Shown: piece by piece, positions 1-7,227 of the stretch
Layout of the letters: each line of letters begins with the position of its first letter
How positions within the stretch are numbered: position 1 is the first letter of the stretch
Source of the DNA: Aquincola sp.
Lineage (GTDB): Bacteria; Pseudomonadota; Gammaproteobacteria; Burkholderiales; Burkholderiaceae_C
Assembly: GCA_029884035.1 (NCBI GenBank)
Contig: JAOUIM010000077.1
Span: 1-11,619 of the forward strand
Length of the DNA stretch: 11,619 bases
Direction: 5' to 3'
The notes under the pieces: generated by a model
Databases searched by the model: none
Told to the model about the DNA's origin: nothing
Seen by the model: only the letters and a program-made list of their open reading frames with translations
Made by a program: the position numbers and the translations under genes

Positions 1-1
1 G

Positions 2-178
2 ACGCCCGAGGTCACCGCCGCGCTGATGGAGGACTTCGCGAAGAGCGGATTCCTCAATATCGCTGGCGGCTGCTGCGGCACGACGCCCGAACACATCGCT
101 GCGATCGCGCGCAAGGTCTCGGCCTATCGGCCCCGCGGCCGCCTCGATCCCCTGTTCAGCAGCCTGAAGGCCGCCTAG
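2..178 (+). CDS. metH: Homocysteine S-methyltransferase domain of methionine synthase, C-terminal 58 residues (5' end outside window)
   Basis: Partial gene; only the last 58 codons and a TAG stop are present. The motif GGCCGTTPEHI is seen at visible residues 22-32. In the cobalamin-dependent methionine synthase (MetH) and betaine-homocysteine methyltransferase family, the adjacent cysteines bind the zinc that activates homocysteine. In a full-length MetH of about 1200 residues this motif is followed by the folate, cobalamin and reactivation domains. Here the protein stops 26 residues after the motif, so it is a stand-alone homocysteine-binding subunit. This matches the split metH arrangement I know from many Betaproteobacteria, where the remaining domains are encoded by a separate gene. 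That gene is not in the window. The stop lies 12 bases from the stop of the convergent lipoprotein gene. A different homocysteine methyltransferase (MmuM-like) is possible but less likely from the motif. Confidence 0.85.
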   Translation, partial: TPEVTAALMEDFAKSGFLNIAGGCCGTTPEHIAAIARKVSAYRPRGRLDPLFSSLKAA

Positions 179-190
179 TCGCGGCTCGGC

Positions 191-856
191 TCAGCGCGCT
201 TTGACGGCGGTCGCCGCACGGCTCGTCGCGACCGCCTTGACGTCTTTGACGATCACCGGCAGCGTCGAGTCGTCCAGCCGCACGATCGGCCCGGCCGGGA
301 TCGTCAGCCGCAATTGAATCGGGCCGCCCGAGCGCAGCCCTTCGGCGATCGAGATGTGCGGCGCGGCGATGCGCCGCGCCACGATATGTTCGCGCATGCG
401 CCTCGCGCGCGTCTGCGCCAGTGTTGCCGCGCCGCCGGCATCGTTGGGCGCCGATACGGTCAGGCGCGCGCCGGCCTGCCGGCGCATGATCTCGGCCACG
501 CGCTCGAGCACCGCCGACAACGCGGGCTTGATGTCGGCCTTGCCGGTGTCGAAGGAGTTCGCGAGCGGCACCTCGACCTGCAAGGTCGAACCGCCCTCGG
601 CGGCAATGACCACCGGCGTGCCGCGGAACCAGTCCTCGAGCCAGCGCTGTTCGGTGACGATCGGTGCTGCCTGCGGTGCGGCACCCGCGCCGCCTGGCGC
701 TGGCCTCACGGCACCGAACGGCGATACCGCGGGGGGTTCGACGGGGCCACTCGAGGGCGACCCGGCGGGACCGGTGGCACAGGCGCCGAGCGCGAGTGCG
801 GTGATCGCAACGATCACGCGCGCCGCGGCGCGCAGGGCGGACAGTGGCAAGGACAC
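191..856 (-). CDS. OmpA-like domain lipoprotein
   Basis: A 221-residue predicted envelope lipoprotein. Residues 1-25 form a signal peptide with arginines (R9, R13) before a hydrophobic core. It ends in the lipobox LGAC, so C26 would be the lipidated residue. Residues 27-65 are a Pro/Ala/Gly-rich linker. From about residue 75 to 190 the protein resembles an OmpA C-terminal fold: a strand followed by LANSFDTGKADIKP, a helix, then the helix TLAQTRARRMREHIV, where OmpA proteins carry the arginine that contacts diaminopimelate. The match is divergent, so peptidoglycan binding is inferred. The start is GTG at 854-856. No good Shine-Dalgarno is visible, but this is the only start that gives a proper signal peptide. 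It lies 168 bases downstream of the glycosyltransferase gene on the same strand, so it may be a separate unit or the tail of the exosortase operon. Confidence 0.8.
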   Translation of the reverse strand: MSLPLSALRAAARVIVAITALALGACATGPAGSPSSGPVEPPAVSPFGAVRPAPGGAGAAPQAAPIVTEQRWLEDWFRGTPVVIAAEGGSTLQVEVPLANSFDTGKADIKPALSAVLERVAEIMRRQAGARLTVSAPNDAGGAATLAQTRARRMREHIVARRIAAPHISIAEGLRSGGPIQLRLTIPAGPIVRLDDSTLPVIVKDVKAVATSRAATAVKAR

Positions 857-994
857 GGCAGTAGAGCGGAATCGAATCGTTATGGGAGAAGGCGCACACG
901 CATGGGCGCCAGGGTGATATTCGAACCGAAGCCGGGGACCGAAGGGGCGGGCATCGATATGCGAACCGGGTAACGCTTGTGATTGTCGGTGACG

Positions 995-1016
995 CGCGAC
1001 GGCTCGGGCCGTTGCG
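995..1016. terminator. Hairpin just downstream of the glycosyltransferase gene, possible terminator
   Basis: A 9-base-pair inverted repeat (995-1003 with 1008-1016, loop TCGG) begins 9 bases after the TAG stop of the GT51 gene. On the + strand one pair is G-U; in the minus-strand transcript the same pair becomes an A-C mismatch. No T-run follows on either strand, so it is not a classical intrinsic terminator. It could slow or protect the 3' end of the exosortase operon mRNA. The rest of the 857-1024 gap shows no convincing promoter or gene. Confidence 0.35.
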
Positions 1017-1024
1017 TTGCCGAT

Positions 1025-2365
1025 CTAGGGAGAGGGGGAACCCGCTGGTGCCAACTCGGGCGGTGCCGGGTCGGCCGCGCGCAGCCTTTCGATCGCCGCC
1101 GGCGTCCAGAAGGGCAGCAGGTCGAGCGCCCTCTCGCGCCGATCGGCGCGCATCGGTCGCATGCCATCGAGCACGCGCCGCACGCGCGCCTGGTCGATCC
1201 GACCTGCGGCCTGATCCTCGTGCAGCAGCGCATCGGGTGCGGGCAGCAGGCCGGCGAGCCAGGCCGCTGCGAGCGGCCCGATGGTCGACGCATCCTGGTA
1301 TCCCAGGTGCACCCGCACTGCCCGCTCGGCGCCGCACACACCGTCGCCCCAGGGCGCGAGCGCCAGGTACAGCTGCAGGATGCGCGCCTTGCCGAGCGTG
1401 CGCTCCATCTCGACCGCGTACAGCAGTTCGCGCAGCTTGCGTGCGGCACTGCGCTCGCCGCCGGTGACGGTCAGCTTGGCGAGTTGCTGCGTGATCGTGC
1501 TGCCGCCGGCCAGGGCGCTGCCGGGGTGCTGGTTGCGCTGCCAGGCATCGAGCATTGCCGAGAGGTCGTAGCCCGGGTGATCGAAGAAACGCTGGTCCTC
1601 CGCTGCGATCACCGCGCGCGGGAGCCAACCCGTCAGCGTGGGGACGCCGGCGTCGGCGCCCACGCGGCAGGCCGCCGGACGCTGCAGGTCAGCCAGGCGC
1701 TCGGTGCCCAGACCGTCGACCTCGAAGCCTTCGATCGCCGGCAGCACCTTCCACGCCCCGTCGGGCAGTCGGGCGCTCGCGGTGAGCGTGACGGCGCCTC
1801 GCACCACGACATGGCCGCGCTCGGGCATGTCGCGGCCGAGCACATGCACCGCGTCGGCGATCGACGTGTGCGGCATTCGCGCGTCGACAGCCAGCGAACC
1901 GTCGCGCTCGAATCCGGCGCGCCAGTGCAGCGCCACCACACGGGGCGAGTCGCCGAGCGTGAGGGTGCCGTGGTAGCGGTCGGCACCGTCGGCGGCCAGC
2001 GTGAGCGTGGCCCGGTCGACCCCGAGCGGCTGCGGCCCGAGTGCCGGCAGGCTCGCCTGGCAGGGTGCGCATTGGGCACGCAGGCCGCCTTCGGGCAGCG
2101 CCGCGAGCAGCCACTGTCCGTGCGACGTGCGCAGCGTGCGCCCATCGAGCAGCGTGGCGGCCAGCGGATGCGAGGCCAGACGCAGCAGCGTCGCGACGCC
2201 GATCTCGTGCTCGATCGGGCGCCCCGCGAGGGACAGGCGCACCGTGTGCGACCACTCGCCCTCGCGCGGTGCCAGCGACCGCAGCGCGACCAGGGCAAGC
2301 GCCGTGGCAATGGCCAGCAGGGTGAGCGCAACGACAACGATGAAGCGCAGCAGGCGATGCCACAT
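1025..2365 (-). CDS. Divergent family GT51 peptidoglycan glycosyltransferase with a long N-terminal extension, exosortase-linked
   Basis: A 446-residue membrane-anchored protein. Residues 8-30 form one membrane segment. Residues 35-240 are an extension of unknown fold containing CAPC at 99-102. Residues 245-385 match the GT51 lysozyme-like domain that polymerises lipid II. Motif 1 is EDQRFFDHPG with catalytic Glu256, motif 2 is GGSTITQQLAK (287-297), and motif 3 is RKLRELLYAVEME (309-321), where Glu313 aligns with the second catalytic Glu of class A penicillin-binding proteins. Motif 4 is altered: ILQLYLA replaces the usual ILExYLN. There is no transpeptidase domain, so it resembles MtgA but is about 200 residues longer. 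The start is ATG at 2363-2365 with GAGGA eight bases upstream, two bases after the upstream EpsI-like stop; a GTG at 2371 is too close to that ribosome site. Assignment to the family is firm. Activity and role in protein sorting are inferred. Confidence 0.85.
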   Translation of the reverse strand: MWHRLLRFIVVVALTLLAIATALALVALRSLAPREGEWSHTVRLSLAGRPIEHEIGVATLLRLASHPLAATLLDGRTLRTSHGQWLLAALPEGGLRAQCAPCQASLPALGPQPLGVDRATLTLAADGADRYHGTLTLGDSPRVVALHWRAGFERDGSLAVDARMPHTSIADAVHVLGRDMPERGHVVVRGAVTLTASARLPDGAWKVLPAIEGFEVDGLGTERLADLQRPAACRVGADAGVPTLTGWLPRAVIAAEDQRFFDHPGYDLSAMLDAWQRNQHPGSALAGGSTITQQLAKLTVTGGERSAARKLRELLYAVEMERTLGKARILQLYLALAPWGDGVCGAERAVRVHLGYQDASTIGPLAAAWLAGLLPAPDALLHEDQAAGRIDQARVRRVLDGMRPMRADRRERALDLLPFWTPAAIERLRAADPAPPELAPAGSPSP

Positions 2366-2367
2366 GG

Positions 2368-2928
2368 TCACAGTCCTCGCACATGGGTGATGGCCTGCCA
2401 GGGCCCGCTGCTCTTGCCCAGCGAGGCCGCCCAGAACCAGGCCGAGGCGTCGGTGAAGTCGCGGCCTTGCGCGTCGACGATGCGCTCGCACACGCGCACG
2501 CGCTCGGCGTTGCGCTCGGCTTCGAAGCAGCGCCAGAGGGTCCGGCCATCGCCGTCGTCGCGCACCAGGCGTGTCGAGTGCACGTTCCAGCCGATACCGC
2601 GCCAGCAGTCGGCGGCTGGATGCAGCATGCGCGTGGGGCGCTGCACCTCGCGCAGCACGATCTCGCTGCGGTCGGCGAGCGCAAAGCGTGCGATGCGGCC
2701 CGGGAACCGAGCCGCAAAGCGCTCCTCGACCGGCGAGCGCGACAAGGGCTGCAGCGGCTGGCCGCGCCATTCGCGCGGCCACTCGACCTGGGGCGCGGGC
2801 GGCAGCGGCGCCGCGGCACGCCCATTGCGCGCCAGCGGCAGCATCGCGCACCACAGGCACAGCGCGACGAGGGCGAACGGCCATTGCTCGGCGGCGTGGC
2901 GGCGCAGGTGTTCCAGGCGGCGGTTCAT
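2368..2928 (-). CDS. Stand-alone EpsI-domain protein associated with exosortase
   Basis: A 186-residue protein with a signal-anchor segment at about residues 16-33, so most of it lies in the periplasm. It resembles the EpsI domain, which is found either fused to the C-terminus of exosortases or as a separate gene beside them. The recognisable part is HPAADCWRGIGW (103-114), with the conserved His-x(4)-Cys and Gly-Trp of the family, followed by a strand-rich region and an SAWFWAA...PWQAI stretch (162-180). The molecular role of EpsI is unknown; it is thought to support exosortase function or exopolysaccharide export. The start ATG overlaps the exosortase stop (ATGA at 2925-2928), with GGAG seven bases upstream. 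The two proteins are probably translationally coupled. It could instead be annotated as a hypothetical protein, because similarity outside the Cys/Trp motif is weak. Confidence 0.75.
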   Translation of the reverse strand: MNRRLEHLRRHAAEQWPFALVALCLWCAMLPLARNGRAAAPLPPAPQVEWPREWRGQPLQPLSRSPVEERFAARFPGRIARFALADRSEIVLREVQRPTRMLHPAADCWRGIGWNVHSTRLVRDDGDGRTLWRCFEAERNAERVRVCERIVDAQGRDFTDASAWFWAASLGKSSGPWQAITHVRGL

Positions 2929-3767
2929 GCGGCGGCTCCGGACGTGAATGGACGAGCCTGCGCATGCGGTGCGACGACCCGGATCACCAGGACGGAGACG
3001 ACGGCAAGCGCCGCGAGCCCGATGGCCTCGTGCGCCCAAGGCGCCAGACCCTGCGGTCGCGCCTCGAGCGCGACGAGCGTGGTGTTGCGCAACACGTTGC
3101 CTGCCAGGACGATGGTGCCCACCAACGGCACCCGGCGCAGCAGGACCGCGTCGGGCACGCGCGCGAACGCCGCGACCGCGCAGGCCGCGAAGTAGCCCAT
3201 CCACGCCAGCTGCACGCCCGAGCACGGGGCGTCGACGATGATGAGCTGGCCGCCTACCGTCATCGCTGCGCCGCTGCGCTCGGCCGCGAATCCCAGCGCC
3301 TGCAGCAGCCAGGCGCTGAACTGCGCGGTGAACGCGCGCAGCGGATAGCCGACGTAGAACTGCAGCGACGCGACGAGCGGCAGAGCGAGCATCGCGAGGC
3401 CAGCCAGCGCCGCACGTGGCGCGCGATCGGGCAGCCACGCGGCCAGGTGGGCCCACAGCGCGAGTGCGGCCAGCAGCGCTGCCGGCAACGGCGGCGCGGC
3501 AAAGAGTGTGGCCGTGGCCGCCGCCGTCAGCGCCGCGGCGGCGACCAGCCACCCGAGGCGGGGCACGGGACGCAGCGCCGGATGCGCCAGCGCGAGCCAC
3601 ACGACCAGCACCGCAAGTGCTGCCAGGCCGAGCGGATCGTCGGAACCATCGGCCAGGCGGCGTGCGGCCCACAGGCCATGCGGCCACAGCGCGGCCGCAT
3701 GCAGCGCGATCCAGCCCAGAGCCGGCACCAGGACGGGCCGGCAGGCGACAGTCGATGCGAGCGTCAT
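2925..3767 (-). CDS. Exosortase (PEP-CTERM sorting transpeptidase-like membrane protease)
   Basis: A 280-residue, strongly hydrophobic protein with about eight membrane segments. Exosortases cut proteins carrying a C-terminal PEP-CTERM tail, by analogy with sortases. The diagnostic core is seen: FYVGYPLR (137-144), then DAPCSGVQL with Cys182, GNVLRNTT with Arg227, and APWAHEAIG with His246. These are the predicted Cys/Arg/His catalytic residues of the EpsH/XrtA superfamily. The length matches a core exosortase without a fused EpsI domain, and the EpsI homologue is the next gene. The start is ATG at 3765-3767 with GAGGAG seven bases upstream. That ribosome site overlaps the stop codon of the VIT/vWA gene. 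A longer reading frame exists upstream but would overlap the VIT gene and lacks a ribosome site. The subtype cannot be fixed from sequence alone. The gene company recalls rarer one-target subtypes such as XrtN or XrtQ, but I hold that loosely. Confidence 0.9.
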   Translation of the reverse strand: MTLASTVACRPVLVPALGWIALHAAALWPHGLWAARRLADGSDDPLGLAALAVLVVWLALAHPALRPVPRLGWLVAAAALTAAATATLFAAPPLPAALLAALALWAHLAAWLPDRAPRAALAGLAMLALPLVASLQFYVGYPLRAFTAQFSAWLLQALGFAAERSGAAMTVGGQLIIVDAPCSGVQLAWMGYFAACAVAAFARVPDAVLLRRVPLVGTIVLAGNVLRNTTLVALEARPQGLAPWAHEAIGLAALAVVSVLVIRVVAPHAQARPFTSGAAA

Positions 3768-3774
3768 CTCGGGG

Positions 3775-3780
3775 CTCCTC
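3775..3780 (-). promoter_or_regulatory. Exosortase ribosome binding site overlapping the upstream stop codon
   Basis: On the minus strand the sequence reads TGAGGAG. The TGA ends the VIT/vWA gene, and its last two bases (GA) are the first two of the GAGGAG Shine-Dalgarno, seven bases before the exosortase ATG. This spacing decides the exosortase start and suggests translational coupling between substrate and processing enzyme. Confidence 0.75.
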
Positions 3781-5836
3781 AACGATGGCGGCGGACGTGC
3801 GCGATGCCCGCGCCGACCAGGCCGAGCGTCACGAGCAGCGCGAGCCACGCCGCCGGCTCGGGCGTGCTTGGCACCGCAGCGCCGACCGCGTGGTTGCTCA
3901 CGCCCTGAGGCAGCGGCAGCGGGTGGTTCACGCTCGCCAGATCCAGCGCCGCCTGCGGCTTGCGCACGATCTGGTCCACCGCGATGAAGCTGGTGTATTG
4001 GGTCAGCAGGCTGTGTCGCAGGCCGAGCGCCGTGATCGCGTCGCGCCGCGCATTGCCGCCGATCAGCGCTTCCTCGTCACCGAGCTGCTGGATGCGCCGG
4101 CGCGCCCAAAGCAGCCGCAAGGCCTGCGCATCGGGGTCGGGCGTGGTCACCGGCAGCACCTGCTGCCAGTCGCCTTGCGCGGTCTGTCCCTGCAACACGA
4201 GCTGGCCGCGCGGCTCGCCGCGCCACTTGCCGAACAGCGCCACGGGTCGCGCGCCGAGCACGTCGGGCAGCGCATCCAGGCGCGCGGGCTCGAGGTCGTA
4301 GACGTCCAGCCCCTCGAAGTGCGCGCGCACGCTGGTGAGCACCGGCGCCTCGATCATCCTGCGCAGGCGCTCGGCCTCGCGTGCCGCGAACTCGGGCCGG
4401 GTGACGATGAAGGGCTCGCCCTGACCCGCGCGCGCGATGCCTTCGATCAGGTGGCGGTTGACCGACGAGCCGATGCCGAACGCGAACACGTTCGCCCGCC
4501 CGAGGTTGCCGCGCACGAGCTGGAACACGCGCTCCTCGACGGTGACGTAGCCGTCGGTGATGACGACCACGGTGCGCGCGAGGTCGGCGGTCTTGGGCAG
4601 CGCGGCGATGCGTTCCAGCGCGGGCACGATCTCGGTGCTGCCGCCGGCCTGGATCTTGTCGAGGATCGCCACCGCGCGCTCGGCGTTCGCGTGCGTCGCC
4701 GGCACGGACGCGTCGGCCAGCATGCGGTTGCTGCCGGCGAACAGCATCACGTTGAAGCGGTCGCTCGCGCGCAGGCCGCCGATCAGGTGGCGCAGCAGGG
4801 TCTTGGCGGTGTCGAGCGGGAAGCCGTGCATCGAGCCCGAGATGTCGACCACGAAGATGTACTCGCGCGGATTGATCTGCACCGTCTCGATCGTGCGCGG
4901 CGGCTCGATCAGCGCGAGGAAGTAGCCGTCCTCTCCCGCGCGGCCGGGGTACAGCGTGAGGCCGCCGGCGGTGGCGCCGCCGGCGAGGCGGTATTCGAGG
5001 ATGAAGTCGCGATTCGCGGGGATCTGGCCATCGTCGGCCGGTGCCAGCGCAACTTCGGCCCCCGGCGAATCCTCGGCCTGCACCTCGATGCGGTGCGAGC
5101 TCGACACGACATCGTGCACCGGCAGCGGCGAGGCGAATCTCAGGTGCAGGTCGAAGGCCGTGGTCGAGGGCGTGCCCTCGGGCAGGTGCGCGGTCGCCGG
5201 GAAGCTGGAGAGGCCACCTTCGCTCCCGGGTACGTGATAGCGCGGACCAACCACCGTCGGGTATACGAAACGGTAGCGGCCTTCGGCAGGCAGCAGCAGC
5301 TCGGTGTAGCGCAGTTCCACCGCGACGTCGTCGCCGGGCAGGATGTTGGCGACGTTCATCTGGAACACGTTGGGGCGGTGCTGGTCGAGCAGTGCGGCGG
5401 TCTTGCCTTCCTTCTTGGCCGCGTCGTAGTCGAGACGCGCGCGCTGCTTCTCGCGGATCTGCGCATCGAGCACCCGCTCGCCCAGCCGCACCGTCATCGC
5501 ATGCACGGCGGCGCCCGTCGAGCCGGGGAAGACATAGGTGGCCTCAATCGGGCGCTGGCCCTCGTTGCGGTAGTGCTGGGTGACGCGCACATCGGCGATC
5601 GGCCCGACGATGCGGACCTCGACCTGCGTGCCCTTGAGTGGCAGGCGGTCGATGCCCGGCTCGCTGCTCGCGATGTGGAAGTAGGGCCCCTCTCGGGGTT
5701 GCTGCTCGGCCTGGGCCCAGGCGGGCGCCCAGGCGACTATCAGCAGGGCCGCGAACAGCGATCCGGCGATCGCGACGATGACGCGGCCCAGCGGGGCGTG
5801 CGGGCGGATGGACTGGTTCCTGTCGAGACCGGGCAT
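3779..5836 (-). CDS. VIT and von Willebrand A domain protein with PEP-CTERM sorting tail (probable exosortase substrate)
   Basis: A 685-residue secreted protein. A signal peptide spans residues 1 to about 43 (arginine at 18, hydrophobic 19-38, likely cut near AWAQA). A vault/inter-alpha-trypsin (VIT) domain covers about 52-180. A von Willebrand A domain covers about 325-480 with a complete metal-ion-dependent adhesion site: DISGS (Asp331, Ser333, Ser335), Thr401 in GGST and Asp428 in ITDG. A C-terminal region common to VIT/vWA proteins includes LTQYTSFIAVDQ (611-622). The tail is a PEP-CTERM signal: VPSTPEPAAW (655-664), a membrane helix to about 679, then VRRHR. Known relatives are the marine sortase-target VIT proteins, which use LPXTG sorting instead. 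The start is ATG at 5834-5836 with AGGAGG six bases upstream. It is the first gene of the four-gene block, with the exosortase 11 bases downstream. Ligand and surface function are unknown. Confidence 0.9.
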   Translation of the reverse strand: MPGLDRNQSIRPHAPLGRVIVAIAGSLFAALLIVAWAPAWAQAEQQPREGPYFHIASSEPGIDRLPLKGTQVEVRIVGPIADVRVTQHYRNEGQRPIEATYVFPGSTGAAVHAMTVRLGERVLDAQIREKQRARLDYDAAKKEGKTAALLDQHRPNVFQMNVANILPGDDVAVELRYTELLLPAEGRYRFVYPTVVGPRYHVPGSEGGLSSFPATAHLPEGTPSTTAFDLHLRFASPLPVHDVVSSSHRIEVQAEDSPGAEVALAPADDGQIPANRDFILEYRLAGGATAGGLTLYPGRAGEDGYFLALIEPPRTIETVQINPREYIFVVDISGSMHGFPLDTAKTLLRHLIGGLRASDRFNVMLFAGSNRMLADASVPATHANAERAVAILDKIQAGGSTEIVPALERIAALPKTADLARTVVVITDGYVTVEERVFQLVRGNLGRANVFAFGIGSSVNRHLIEGIARAGQGEPFIVTRPEFAAREAERLRRMIEAPVLTSVRAHFEGLDVYDLEPARLDALPDVLGARPVALFGKWRGEPRGQLVLQGQTAQGDWQQVLPVTTPDPDAQALRLLWARRRIQQLGDEEALIGGNARRDAITALGLRHSLLTQYTSFIAVDQIVRKPQAALDLASVNHPLPLPQGVSNHAVGAAVPSTPEPAAWLALLVTLGLVGAGIAHVRRHR

Positions 5837-5845
5837 GGACACCCT

Positions 5846-5886
5846 CCTTGCGCGTTGCACCACCATCGGGTGGCCCTGACGCAAGG
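5846..5886 (-). promoter_or_regulatory. Leader hairpin that includes part of the VIT gene ribosome binding site
   Basis: An outer 7-base-pair stem pairs 5846-5852 with 5880-5886 (CCTTGCG with CGCAAGG). An inner 5-base-pair stem (5860-5864 with 5869-5873) closes a four-base loop. In the minus-strand mRNA, the right arm CGCAAGG supplies the AAGG of the AAGGAGGG Shine-Dalgarno, so a folded leader would hide half of the ribosome site. Both stems are seen directly; the regulatory effect is inferred. Confidence 0.5.
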
Positions 5887-5898
5887 TTCGCGCGCGAC

Positions 5899-5953
5899 CG
5901 TGAAACGGCTAGGAAGGCGGGCGGCAGGTTGTGTGAAGCCGGTGTGAAGTCAA
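5899..5953 (-). promoter_or_regulatory. Tandem 11-base-period direct repeat, probable response-regulator operator and promoter region of the exosortase operon
   Basis: The + strand has two exact GTGTGAAG copies at 5931-5938 and 5942-5949, 11 bases apart. On the minus strand this is CTTCACAC-N3-CTTCACAC. Weaker matches sit in the same 11-base phase at 5910-5916 (TAGGAAG) and 5899-5905 (CGTGAAA). Such spacing is typical of head-to-tail binding by OmpR/PhoB-family dimers. A minus-strand TTGACT (5953-5948) could be a -35 element, but no good -10 lies 16-18 bases further, which fits an activator-dependent promoter. The rest of the 5837-6025 gap shows no gene. Confidence 0.45.
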
Positions 5954-6025
5954 AGCGCCCACGCGGTCGTTCAGCGCAGCGTTGCTACGCCGCGCGGGGT
6001 CACGACTGCAACGGGCTGTGCGGCG

Positions 6026-7192
<1,167 letters not shown>

Positions 7193-7227
7193 GAACGAAA
7201 ACGGCGAAAGGTGCTGACGGGGAACCA

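Noticed and set aside
983..2947. A 654-codon open reading frame on the + strand opposite the GT51 and EpsI genes
   Set aside because: Its translation is Arg/Gln/Gly-rich with no recognisable domain, and the minus strand here has clear family motifs. Long antisense frames are expected at this GC content.
3416..5947. An 843-codon open reading frame on the + strand opposite the exosortase and VIT/vWA genes
   Set aside because: Low-complexity His/Arg/Ala composition with no domain. It is antisense to two well-supported genes and results from third-position GC bias.
5980..6013. Inverted repeat CGTTGC/GCAACG downstream of htrA as a terminator
   Set aside because: The stem is only six pairs with a 22-base loop and no T-run, so it is likely chance.
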